Translations under genes and position numbers: made by a program
Notes under the pieces: model-generated
Database searches by the model: none
The model's input: the letters and a program-made list of their open reading frames with translations, nothing else
Told to the model about the DNA's origin: nothing
Assembly (NCBI RefSeq): GCF_039023475.1
Contig: NZ_JBCHVB010000002.1
Span: 310,001-374,000 of the forward strand
DNA: 64,000 bases
Source: Erwinia sp039023475
GTDB taxonomy: Bacteria; Pseudomonadota; Gammaproteobacteria; Enterobacterales; Enterobacteriaceae
Direction of reading: 5' to 3'
Shown: piece after piece, positions 36,650 to 45,621 of the stretch
Numbering within the stretch: the stretch's first letter is position 1
Layout of the letters: every line of letters begins with the position of its first letter

Positions 36650-37654
36650 ATGGCTAAAGCAACGATTAAAACAGCTTCCGTACTTGCTTTCGAGAAAAAA
36701 TTAGCTAACTCCGACGGCGTGATGTTTGCCGGAAAATGGCAGCAAAAAGAGCCGTGGCAGTCCATAGCAATCAAGGAAAAAGCCGTACGCGGCACTATCT
36801 CTAATCGCCTGAAAAATGCGGTGGCGAGCGATCCGTTAAAACTGGATGCGGAGATCCAAAAAGCTAACCTTCAGCGTGTGGACGTGGCCGCGCTGCCAGC
36901 GGATGCCGACACGTTAAAAGTGGTATTTACGCTGCGCGTGTTGGGCAATCTGGCTACGCCTTCGGTCTGTAACGATCAGGCCTACCAGACCGAACTCACA
37001 AAAGTGATCAATGGCTATATCGAACAGCATGGTTTTAACGAGCTGGCGGCTCGCTATGCGGAAAATATCGCCAACGGCCGTTTTTTGTGGCGCAACCGAA
37101 TTGGCGCCGAGGCGATAAAAGTTTGCGTAAGCCGTGGCGAAAAAAACTGGGAATTTAATGCGCATGATTACGATCTGCGTAAGTTTTCTCAGCCACAGGG
37201 CGCTCTGGCTCAGCTGACGGAGGCTATCGCCCAGGGCCTGGCAGGAAAGGCCTTTGTCCTGCTGAACGTGGAAGCTTTTGTACGGCTGGGCAACGGCCAG
37301 GAAGTTTTCCCCTCTCAGGAACTGGTACTGGACAACAACAGTAAGAAAAGCAAAGTGCTTTATCAGATTGATGAGACAGCAGCCATGCACTCGCAAAAAA
37401 TTGGCAACGCGTTACGCACTATAGACAGCTGGTATCCGAAAGCGGATGAACCCGATATGGGGCCGATTGCGGTAGAGCCTTATGGTTCCGTCACCAGCCG
37501 CGGCCTGGCCTATCGTCAGCCGAAGCAGAAAATGGATTTTTATACGCTGCTGGATAACTGGGTAACCAAAGGCGAAGCGCCAGCCGTTGAACAGCAGCAT
37601 TACGTTATCGCTACGCTCATTCGTGGCGGCGTCTTCGGCGAAAAAAGCGAATAG
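36650..37654 (+). CDS. csy3: Type I-F Cascade backbone subunit Csy3 (Cas7f)
   Basis: Forms the six-copy backbone that holds the crRNA along the spacer. The 334 residues begin MAKATIKTASVLAFEKKLAN; family segments are NGRFLWRNRIGAEAIKVCVS and AVEPYGSVTSRGLAYRQP. AAGGAAATTGAA before the ATG supplies the ribosome site for this highly required subunit. Confidence 0.96.
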   Translation: MAKATIKTASVLAFEKKLANSDGVMFAGKWQQKEPWQSIAIKEKAVRGTISNRLKNAVASDPLKLDAEIQKANLQRVDVAALPADADTLKVVFTLRVLGNLATPSVCNDQAYQTELTKVINGYIEQHGFNELAARYAENIANGRFLWRNRIGAEAIKVCVSRGEKNWEFNAHDYDLRKFSQPQGALAQLTEAIAQGLAGKAFVLLNVEAFVRLGNGQEVFPSQELVLDNNSKKSKVLYQIDETAAMHSQKIGNALRTIDSWYPKADEPDMGPIAVEPYGSVTSRGLAYRQPKQKMDFYTLLDNWVTKGEAPAVEQQHYVIATLIRGGVFGEKSE

Positions 37655-37663
37655 GGCGGCAGC

Positions 37664-38218
37664 ATGAAATATTACCAGGATCTCATTATCTTGCCGGATC
37701 CGGAGATAGCGGATGAAGTATTAATGGCTGCGCTTTTTACGCAGCTTCATCTGAAATTAAATCAGGCTGGCGAAGGTCGGATTGGCGTAAGTTTTCCGGC
37801 GGTAGCGCTGACGCCGGGCAACAGATTACGACTGCATGGCTCAGAGGAGGATTTACAGGCGCTTGCCGCTACAGGCTGGTACGACCGCCTTAAAGATTAT
37901 GTTTTTTGCAAATCGATTCGGCCGGTGCCGGAAGGTTGCCGATACCGCACCGTGCGCCGCGTGCAGTATAAAAGCAACGTCGAGCGGCGGCTGCGGCGCT
38001 CGGTGAAAAAGGGCTGGCTGACGGCGGAGGAGGCGAAGGAAAAGATCAGCGTGTTTAGCGAGAAGCGCGGCAGACTGCCATTTTTAGCGATAAAAAGCCG
38101 ATCCAATGGGCATACATGGCTGCTGTTTGTGGAACACGGGCCGCTAAAAGAAAAGCCGACTGAAGGTACTTTCAGCAGCTATGGCCTGAGCGCCGAAGCG
38201 ACCGTACCCTGGTTCTGA
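37664..38218 (+). CDS. cas6f: CRISPR RNA endoribonuclease Cas6f (Csy4)
   Basis: Cuts the repeat hairpin of the pre-crRNA and stays bound to the crRNA 3' end. The 184 residues start MKYYQDLIILPDPEIADEVL. The catalytic histidine is at residue 29 (TQLHLKL), as in Pseudomonas Csy4. An arginine-rich helix (about residues 102-117, with SNVERRLRRSVKKGW) would contact the hairpin. It is the last gene of the csy operon; array 2 begins 137 bases downstream in the same direction. Confidence 0.96.
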   Translation: MKYYQDLIILPDPEIADEVLMAALFTQLHLKLNQAGEGRIGVSFPAVALTPGNRLRLHGSEEDLQALAATGWYDRLKDYVFCKSIRPVPEGCRYRTVRRVQYKSNVERRLRRSVKKGWLTAEEAKEKISVFSEKRGRLPFLAIKSRSNGHTWLLFVEHGPLKEKPTEGTFSSYGLSAEATVPWF

Positions 38219-38355
38219 CGAGTTAACCCTTTTTTCGGGAGTAATTTTATTTTATTGAAATATAAAGATATTTACTAAGCGCCTGGAAAAAGGGTGTTTT
38301 TTAAAAAAGGAAGGGAAAGCTTTTTATTTCAAAGAGAAGGGGTTAAGCGGCAACA
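38219..38355 (+). promoter_or_regulatory. Leader of CRISPR array 2
   Basis: A 137-base A/T- and purine-rich tract between cas6f and the first repeat. It contains GTAATTTTATTTTATTGAAA and an A-rich stretch before GAAGGGAAAG. Its position on the side of the perfect repeats, opposite the decayed end, identifies it as the leader. Promoter elements and IHF sites were not resolved. Confidence 0.7.
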
Positions 38356-40606
38356 GTTCACTGCCGTACAGGCAGCTTAGAAAAGCGCCACCCCAAGAAT
38401 AACCTGGAAAAGTCCGTTCACTGCCGTACAGGCAGCTTAGAAAATGAGTGACGAGGTGGACGCCACCTTTAAAACGTTCACTGCCGTACAGGCAGCTTAG
38501 AAAACTGCGGCGGCAGCTCAACGATAATGTCGTCAATTCACTGCCGTACAGGCAGCTTAGAAATGTTCTACCGGCGTATGTGCCTTGGCACTACCGTTCA
38601 CTGCCGTACAGGCAGCTTAGAAAAGTAACGGATGCAGGCAGATCAATGCGGTGGTGTTCACTGCCGTACAGGCAGCTTAGAAAACTGCATCATCTCAGTG
38701 CGCTTATCCAGGTACGTTCACTGCCGTACAGGCAGCTTAGAAATGCTGGCCACGGCATCGCGGCTGGATAAAACTGTTCACTGCCGTACAGGCAGCTTAG
38801 AAAACGACCTGCTGCACCAGAAGAGTGACCGGGATGTTCACTGCCGTACAGGCAGCTTAGAAAAGTTGCTGCCAGCGCTGCAGGTTGTCCGTGAAGTTCA
38901 CTGCCGTACAGGCAGCTTAGAAAAAAGGTTATGTAGAAAACATCGTCACCAACGCGTTCACTGCCGTACAGGCAGCTTAGAAAGAACACCAGTACAGATA
39001 ACCGACGGCACTAACGTTCACTGCCGTACAGGCAGCTTAGAAAAACACACGCGGCGGCCGACTGGGTGCTGATGCGTTCACTGCCGTACAGGCAGCTTAG
39101 AAATCCATGCCGCTATGCGGCATTCAAAGAGCTGAGTTCACTGCCGTACAGGCAGCTTAGAAAGCGAGCAGCCGTATCGCTGTACAGAGGGTTATGTTCA
39201 CTGCCGTACAGGCAGCTTAGAAAGTAGAGGAAGACAAATCGACGTTGGGGATCGCGTTCACTGCCGTACAGGCAGCTTAGAAATCTCGCGCCGGCGCTGC
39301 CCGCATCACCCACGAGTTCACTGCCGTACAGGCAGCTTAGAAAACGCCGCGAATTTTGATGCGGAGGGTTACGAGGTTCACTGCCGTACAGGCAGCTTAG
39401 AAAACTTACTGCTAAGGCACTTTTCAAAATTTTAATGTTCACTGCCGTACAGGCAGCTTAGAAATGGAGTTCGGCAGACGAAACCCTCGCGACCGTGTTC
39501 ACTGCCGTACAGGCAGCTTAGAAATCATTCAGCGCTGGCGAGTGGGAGATTGACAGGTTCACTGCCGTACAGGCAGCTTAGAAAAGTGTCACAATATGCT
39601 CTAACGCGCTGCTAACGTTCACTGCCGTACAGGCAGCTTAGAAATATGAGGTTGCCCACGCCATCTACAAATCAGTGTTCACTGCCGTACAGGCAGCTTA
39701 GAAAAGCAGATTCAGGCCGGATTGCGTATTGCACGGGTTCACTGCCGTACAGGCAGCTTAGAAAGTCCAGACCCACCCCGAAAGAGACAGTCCCGTGTTC
39801 ACTGCCGTACAGGCAGCTTAGAAATAGCCACGGACGAAGGGTCACTGATTAAAGTCGTTCACTGCCGTACAGGCAGCTTAGAAAGCAGAGAAGGGGATGA
39901 CACTGCTTTGGATACGGTTCACTGCCGTACAGGCAGCTTAGAAATAAAGCACAATCACCCGATGAGTGCGCAGTTAGTTCACTGCCGTACAGGCAGCTTA
40001 GAAAATACCCATGCAGATAATTTGACACTCACAGATGTTCACTGCCGTACAGACAGCTTAGAAACCAGCGCAGTCGTTGAATTCGATAGCAGTCGCGTTC
40101 ACTGCCGTACAGGCAGCTTAGAAATAATGAAGTGGGGAGGTTTCATTAACGACCAGGTTCACTGCCGTACAGGCAGCTTAGAAATTGGATTAAATGTCAC
40201 ATTTCGCGCCAAGGAATGTTCACTGCCGTACAGGCAGCTTAGAAAGTTATGCCACTGCGCTAATCGATATGCGGCCGGTTCACTGCCATACAGGCAGCTT
40301 AGAAAACTGGCGCCACCGCCACCAGCATGCCGCACAGGTTCACTGCCGTACAGGCAGCTTAGAAAATCATCAATGAGGATCTGAACACCCCCGGATTGTT
40401 CACTGCCGTACAGGCAGCTTAGAAAGGTAGCCACTCGTTGCCACCAGCATCGCTGGCGTTCACTGCCGTACAGGCAGCTTAGAAATGTTTGAGGTCATGT
40501 GCAGTGTCGAAGAACTGGTTCACTGCCGTGCAGGCAGCTTAGAAAGGTAACCGTGATGGGTTCAATGCGAACTATATCGTTCACTACCGTACAGGCAGCT
40601 GAGAAA
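38356..40606 (+). CRISPR. CRISPR array 2 (38 repeats, 37 spacers), type I-F
   Basis: The 28-base repeat begins GTTCACTGCCGTACAGGCAG and ends CTTAGAAA. The hairpin CTGCC-GTACA-GGCAG is the Cas6f substrate. Repeats start every 60 bases from 38356 to 39376, 39437 to 40157 and 40218 to 40518, then 40579. The three one-base jumps mark 33-base spacers; all others are 32. Changes gather at the distal end (40037, 40278, 40518, 40579); one lies near the leader (38536, first base A). Polarity therefore runs left to right, and the newest spacers are at the left. Confidence 0.99.
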
Positions 40607-40873
40607 TTACAAAAAGTGATGAAAGCCAGGGCTACAGCGCCATCTTTTCATCAGTGCACTCTCTCTTAAAAGCCCATTCCCCTGAGCACTCCGCACGCTG
40701 TTCCACTTTGTTGATAATGTTGCTTTTTTGTAAACAGATTAACATTAAAGCGAAATCCTGCTATGCTGCCCCTCGCGGAACCGGGCACCTTACCCTACAA
40801 AAGAGCGCAACTCACTCTAAAGTGAGCATTGAGGGCCCGGTAAGCCAATGACAATGTGAGCGAGGAGAACGTC
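40607..40873 (+). promoter_or_regulatory. acnB upstream region
   Basis: About 265 bases between the last repeat and acnB. TTTGTTGATAATGTTGC (40707-40723) and GATTAACATTAAAG (40738-40751) look like ArcA-type direct repeats. TGCTATGCT near 40761 could be an extended -10. The right border of the CRISPR block must lie here, but no border repeat is visible. Confidence 0.5.
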
Positions 40874-43471
40874 GTGCTAGAAGAATACCGTAAGCACGTT
40901 GCCGAGCGTGCTGCCCAGGGGATCGTTCCTAAACCGTTAGATGCTTCCCAAATGGCCGCGCTGGTTGAACTGCTGAAAAACCCGCCAGCGGGTGAAGAAG
41001 AATTCCTGTCTGATCTGTTAATCAATCGAGTGCCGCCAGGCGTGGACGAAGCGGCTTACGTGAAAGCGGGCTTCCTGGCCGCCGTCGCAAAAGGCGAAGC
41101 GACTTCTCCTCTGATTACACCCGAAAAGGCGATAGAGCTGCTGGGCACCATGCAGGGCGGCTACAATATTCATGCGCTGATCGACGCGCTGGATGACGAA
41201 AAGCTGGCGCCAATTGCCGCCAAAGCGCTTTCCCATACGCTGCTGATGTTTGACAGCTTCTACGATGTGGAAGAAAAAGCCAAAGCGGGTAACCCGCACG
41301 CCGAACAGATCATGAAGTCCTGGGCCGAAGCGGAGTGGTATCTCTCCCGTCCGGAACTGGCTGAAAAAATCACCGTTACCGTCTTTAAAGTCACCGGCGA
41401 AACCAATACGGATGACCTCTCTCCTGCGCCGGATGCCTGGTCCCGTCCTGATATTCCTCTGCACGCGCTGGCGATGCTTAAAAATGCCCGTGAAGGCATT
41501 GAGCCTGATGAGCCGGGTAACATTGGCCCGATCAAGCAGATTGAAGCGCTCCAGGCGAAAGGTTTCCCTCTTGCCTACGTGGGTGATGTGGTCGGTACGG
41601 GTTCTTCCCGTAAGTCTGCCACTAACTCCGTGCTGTGGTTTATGGGCGATGACATCCCGCACGTGCCGAACAAGAAAGGCGGCGGCGTGGTACTGGGCAA
41701 CAACATCGCGCCTATCTTCTTTAACACGATGGAAGATGCCGGCGCACTGCCGATTGAAGTGGACGTTCAGAACCTGAATATGGGCGATGTTATCGACATC
41801 TATCCTTATAAAGGCGAAGTAAAGAACCACGAAACGGGTGAAGTGCTGGCGAATTTCTCGCTGAAAACCGACGTGCTGCTTGATGAAGTCCGTGCCGGTG
41901 GCCGTATTCCGCTGATCATCGGTCGCGGTCTTACCGCCAAGGCGCGTGAGTCACTGGGACTGCCGCACAGTGATGTCTTCCGTCAGGCGAAAGACGTGGC
42001 GGAAAGCACCCGTGGCTACTCGCTGGCACAGAAAATGGTGGGTCGCGCCTGCGGCACCGAGGGCGTACGTCCCGGTGCCTATTGCGAACCGAAAATGACC
42101 TCTGTCGGTTCACAGGACACCACCGGTCCAATGACCCGTGATGAGCTGAAAGACCTGGCGTGCCTGGGCTTCTCTGCCGATCTGGTGATGCAGTCATTCT
42201 GCCACACCGCCGCGTATCCTAAGCCGGTGGACGTCTCTACGCACCACACGCTGCCGGACTTTATCATGAACCGTGGCGGCGTCTCGCTGCGTCCGGGCGA
42301 CGGTATTATCCACAGCTGGCTGAACCGTATGCTGCTGCCGGATACCGTAGGCACCGGCGGGGATTCCCATACCCGTTTCCCCATCGGTATCTCCTTCCCG
42401 GCCGGCTCCGGTCTGGTCGCCTTCGCGGCGGCTACCGGCGTTATGCCGCTGGATATGCCTGAGTCAGTGCTGGTGCGCTTCAAAGGCAAAATGGAGCCGG
42501 GCATTACGCTGCGCGATCTGGTTCACGCCATTCCGCTCTACGCCATCAAAGCGGGTTTGCTGACCGTAGAGAAGAAAGGGAAGAAGAACATCTTCTCTGG
42601 CCGTATTCTGGAGATCGAAGGCCTGCCGGATCTGAAAGTGGAGCAGGCGTTTGAGCTTTCCGATGCTTCCGCCGAGCGTTCAGCGGCGGGCTGTACCATC
42701 AAGCTGGGTCAGGATCCGATTATCGAATATCTCACCTCCAACATCGTCCTGCTTAAGTGGATGATCGCAGAGGGCTACGGCGATCGTCGTACGCTGGAGC
42801 GCCGTATTCAGGGCATGGAGAAATGGCTGGCGGATCCGCAGCTGCTGGAAGGCGATGCGGATGCAGAGTACGCGGCGGTGATTGAGATTGACCTTGCGGA
42901 AATCAAAGAGCCGATCCTGTGCGCGCCAAACGATCCTGACGATGCACGTCTGCTCTCTGACGTGCAGGGTGAGAAGATTGATGAGGTGTTCATCGGTTCG
43001 TGCATGACCAATATTGGTCACTTCCGTGCGGCCGGTAAGCTGCTGGACAGCCATAAAGGCCAGCTGCCAACGCGTCTCTGGGTGGCGCCGCCAACCAAGA
43101 TGGATGCTGCGCAGCTGACCGAAGAGGGTTACTACAGCGTCTTCGGCAAGAGCGGGGCGCGTATTGAGATCCCGGGCTGTTCATTGTGCATGGGTAACCA
43201 GGCGCGCGTGGCGGACGGTGCGACGGTGGTTTCCACCTCAACCCGTAACTTCCCGAACCGTTTGGGAACCGGCGCAAATGTGTATCTGGCCTCTGCGGAG
43301 CTGGCGGCTGTATCGTCCCTGCTGGGTAAACTGCCAACGCCGGATGAGTATCAGCAGTTTATGGCGCAGGTCGATAAGACGGCGGTGGATACCTATCGCT
43401 ATCTGAACTTCGATCAGCTGGCTCAGTACACCGATAAAGCTGACGGCGTTATTTTCCAGACCGCCGTATAA
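40874..43471 (+). CDS. acnB: Bifunctional aconitate hydratase 2 / 2-methylisocitrate dehydratase AcnB
   Basis: TCA-cycle aconitase B, a [4Fe-4S] enzyme that also acts in the methylcitrate cycle and can bind mRNA as an apoprotein. The start is the GTG at 40874 (LEEYRKHVAERAA follows), spaced six bases after GAGGAG, giving 865 residues, the E. coli length; an ATG six codons upstream lacks support. Cluster ligands lie in FIGSCMTNIGHF and CSLCMGNQ. In E. coli it follows lpd closely; here the CRISPR block separates them. Confidence 0.98.
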   Translation: MLEEYRKHVAERAAQGIVPKPLDASQMAALVELLKNPPAGEEEFLSDLLINRVPPGVDEAAYVKAGFLAAVAKGEATSPLITPEKAIELLGTMQGGYNIHALIDALDDEKLAPIAAKALSHTLLMFDSFYDVEEKAKAGNPHAEQIMKSWAEAEWYLSRPELAEKITVTVFKVTGETNTDDLSPAPDAWSRPDIPLHALAMLKNAREGIEPDEPGNIGPIKQIEALQAKGFPLAYVGDVVGTGSSRKSATNSVLWFMGDDIPHVPNKKGGGVVLGNNIAPIFFNTMEDAGALPIEVDVQNLNMGDVIDIYPYKGEVKNHETGEVLANFSLKTDVLLDEVRAGGRIPLIIGRGLTAKARESLGLPHSDVFRQAKDVAESTRGYSLAQKMVGRACGTEGVRPGAYCEPKMTSVGSQDTTGPMTRDELKDLACLGFSADLVMQSFCHTAAYPKPVDVSTHHTLPDFIMNRGGVSLRPGDGIIHSWLNRMLLPDTVGTGGDSHTRFPIGISFPAGSGLVAFAAATGVMPLDMPESVLVRFKGKMEPGITLRDLVHAIPLYAIKAGLLTVEKKGKKNIFSGRILEIEGLPDLKVEQAFELSDASAERSAAGCTIKLGQDPIIEYLTSNIVLLKWMIAEGYGDRRTLERRIQGMEKWLADPQLLEGDADAEYAAVIEIDLAEIKEPILCAPNDPDDARLLSDVQGEKIDEVFIGSCMTNIGHFRAAGKLLDSHKGQLPTRLWVAPPTKMDAAQLTEEGYYSVFGKSGARIEIPGCSLCMGNQARVADGATVVSTSTRNFPNRLGTGANVYLASAELAAVSSLLGKLPTPDEYQQFMAQVDKTAVDTYRYLNFDQLAQYTDKADGVIFQTAV

Positions 43472-43540
43472 ATCAGACAGGGTGAGATCGGCTGATTTCA
43501 CCCCTCTACAGGCGCAGTAAGGCCTGCTGGCTGCTCTCTG

Positions 43541-43568
43541 AAGGCGAATCTTAGATTCGCCTTTTTTC
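43541..43568 (+). terminator. Rho-independent terminator of acnB
   Basis: Perfect stem AAGGCGAATC / GATTCGCCTT with a TTA loop, followed by a T run. Confidence 0.9.
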
Positions 43569-43916
43569 TTGTCTGTTATTCCCCGCTTTGAGACGGTTGA
43601 CGCCAGCTTAGTGGCCTGGCTGCCGGTGCTGCCCCAAAATAGCCCCTCATTTGAAATATTCTAATTTAACCCCTCAGTTCGCATTATATTTTCTCATGCT
43701 TTATGGGTTTTCAGGCTGATTTTTTTTCACGAAGGCTGCTGCATTCGCTATTTTCACCTCGCTTTTGCGGTAACTAATTGTTGTTTATGTGCGTAATGAC
43801 GCAGACTTATGGTGAAAAACTCTGGAAACTGCTTTGCCGGGGCGACCTGCACCAAAAAGGTTCGGCCTCGTTTTACTTATGGTTAAAGCACCTGTTCGGT
43901 GGTAACGTCAGGTCAA

Positions 43917-43931
43917 GGTTATCGTTTGCGT
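43917..43931 (-). promoter_or_regulatory. PurR-like half-site upstream of gcvT
   Basis: The minus strand reads ACGCAAACGATAACC. The first nine bases equal the PurR half-site ACGCAAACG; the other half is poor. PurR is known to repress gcvTHP in E. coli. Tentative. Confidence 0.35.
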
Positions 43932-43987
43932 CGCGCTGTTTCAGGCCCGGCGCAGCCGTCTGAAACGTGTAAAAGCACAGGAACGAT

Positions 43988-45082
43988 ATGACTCAGCAGA
44001 CTCCCTTGTTCGAACAGCATCAGGCCTGCGGCGCGCGCATGGTGGACTTTCACGGCTGGATGATGCCGCTGCACTATGGCTCTCAGCTCGATGAGCACCA
44101 TGCGGTGCGCACCGACGCCGGTATGTTTGATGTGTCTCATATGACCATTGTCGATCTGCATGGCGCACGGACCCGCGACTTCCTGCGTTACCTGCTCGCC
44201 AATGACGTCGCCAAACTCACCCAGCCGGGCAAGGCGCTTTATAGCGGCATGCTTAACGCCTCCGCTGGCGTAATTGACGATCTGATTGTTTACTTTATGA
44301 GCGAAGACTTTTTCCGCATGGTGGTTAACTCCGCCACGCGTGAGAAAGATCTCGCCTGGATAACCGATCAGGCGGAACCCTACGGCGTGGAGCTACGGGT
44401 GCGCGACGATCTGGCGCTGATCGCGGTTCAGGGACCTCAGGCGAAGGAAAAGGCGGGCACGCTGCTGGATGAGACGCAGCGTCAGGCCGTCTCCGGCATG
44501 AAGCCGTTCTTTGGCGTCCAGGCAGGCGATCTGTTTATCGCCACAACCGGCTATACCGGTGAAGCCGGGTATGAAATTGCGCTGCCCAACGAGCAGGCTG
44601 CCCGTTTCTGGCAGCAGCTGGTGTCGGCGGGGGTCAAGCCAGCCGGACTCGGCGCACGCGACACGCTGCGCCTGGAAGCCGGCATGAATTTATACGGTCA
44701 GGAGATGGATGAAGGCGTCTCGCCGCTGGCGGCCAATATGGGCTGGACCCTGGCGTGGGAGCCGGCAGAACGTGATTTTATTGGCCGTGAAGCGCTGGAG
44801 GCGCAGCGTGAGCAGGGCACCGAACAGCTGGTCGGCCTGATCATGACCGAAAAAGGCGTCCTGCGAAACGAGCTGCCGGTACGCTTTACCGACAGCGCAG
44901 GCAATCTCCAGGAAGGCATTATCACCAGCGGTACATTTTCACCCACGCTGGGCTACAGCATTGCGCTGGCCCGCGTGCCGGCGGGCATCGGCGAGCAGGC
45001 GATCGTCCAGATCCGCAATCGCGAGATGCCGGTTAAGGTGACCAAACCCGTTTTTGTTCGCGCCGGTAAGCCGGTCGCATAA
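43988..45082 (+). CDS. gcvT: Aminomethyltransferase (glycine cleavage T protein)
   Basis: Takes the aminomethyl group from lipoylated GcvH and makes methylene-tetrahydrofolate, releasing ammonia. It has 364 residues. Family segments are HGWMMPLHYGSQLDEHHAVR, MFDVSHM, the folate-domain GYTGEAGYEIALP and GLGARDTLRLEAGMNLYG. First gene of gcvTHP; AGGA precedes the ATG. YgfZ (55-56 kb) is a distant relative of the same fold. Confidence 0.98.
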   Translation: MTQQTPLFEQHQACGARMVDFHGWMMPLHYGSQLDEHHAVRTDAGMFDVSHMTIVDLHGARTRDFLRYLLANDVAKLTQPGKALYSGMLNASAGVIDDLIVYFMSEDFFRMVVNSATREKDLAWITDQAEPYGVELRVRDDLALIAVQGPQAKEKAGTLLDETQRQAVSGMKPFFGVQAGDLFIATTGYTGEAGYEIALPNEQAARFWQQLVSAGVKPAGLGARDTLRLEAGMNLYGQEMDEGVSPLAANMGWTLAWEPAERDFIGREALEAQREQGTEQLVGLIMTEKGVLRNELPVRFTDSAGNLQEGIITSGTFSPTLGYSIALARVPAGIGEQAIVQIRNREMPVKVTKPVFVRAGKPVA

Positions 45083-45109
45083 TAACAATTACCTCAGGAG
45101 AGCAGGGCA

Positions 45110-45496
45110 ATGAGCAATGTGCCAAATGAACTGAAATACCGTGAAAGCCATGAATGGGTGCGTAAAGAAGCTGACGGCACCTGCACGGTCGGGATCACCG
45201 AACACGCGCAGGAACTGCTGGGCGATATGGTCTTTGTGGATCTGCCTGATGTGGGCAACACCTATAGTCAGGGTGACGACTGTGCCGTGGCGGAGTCGGT
45301 AAAGGCGGCTTCCGATATCTATGCGCCCGTCAGTGGCGAAATCATTGAGGTTAACAGCGCGCTGGACGGCGAGCCGGAACTGGTTAACAGCGCGCCCTAT
45401 GCGGAAGGCTGGCTGTTTAAAATCAAACCCAGCGACGAGTCTGAACTCGACGCCCTGCTTGACGCAGATGCCTACAAAACCAGTATCGACGAGTAA
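45110..45496 (+). CDS. gcvH: Glycine cleavage system H protein
   Basis: Lipoyl carrier that shuttles the aminomethyl intermediate between P, T and L proteins. It has 128 residues. The lipoylated lysine is at residue 65 (AVAESVKAASDIYAP). It lies 27 bases after gcvT with a good AGGAG site. The L-protein role is filled by Lpd from 26 kb. Confidence 0.98.
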   Translation: MSNVPNELKYRESHEWVRKEADGTCTVGITEHAQELLGDMVFVDLPDVGNTYSQGDDCAVAESVKAASDIYAPVSGEIIEVNSALDGEPELVNSAPYAEGWLFKIKPSDESELDALLDADAYKTSIDE

Positions 45497-45621
45497 GTCG
45501 TCACTGAACCGGGCGGGACGCTTTTCCTGCCCGGCAGCCTGCCCGCATCCGGCGCAGGCTGTGAAGATCACTCTCGTTTGCCTTACATCCCTTTTCCATG
45601 CCGATTCAGGATTTACCGCTA

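Larger units (their letters stand above)
43472..43987 (+). other. acnB-gcvT intergenic region: junction and gcv control region
   Basis: This 516-base stretch joins two segments that are far apart in E. coli. The acnB terminator is at 43541-43568. Two CTAAT motifs (43661-43665 and 43774-43778) recall GcvA sites, and the AT-rich tract around 43680-43780 would suit Lrp. A PurR-like half-site (43917-43931) and a 5' UTR hairpin (43938-43966) lie near gcvT. No gene is seen. Confidence 0.55.

Noticed and set aside
39646..40384. Long open frames across array 2 encoding repeated VHCRTGSLE or SLPYRQLRK peptides
   Set aside because: They are translations of the CRISPR repeats, whose 60-base period keeps a frame open. 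They have no start signals and no protein meaning.
43988..45082. Glycine riboswitch before gcvT
   Set aside because: The 5' region lacks the tandem aptamer pattern; GcvA/Lrp/PurR control is the enterobacterial norm.
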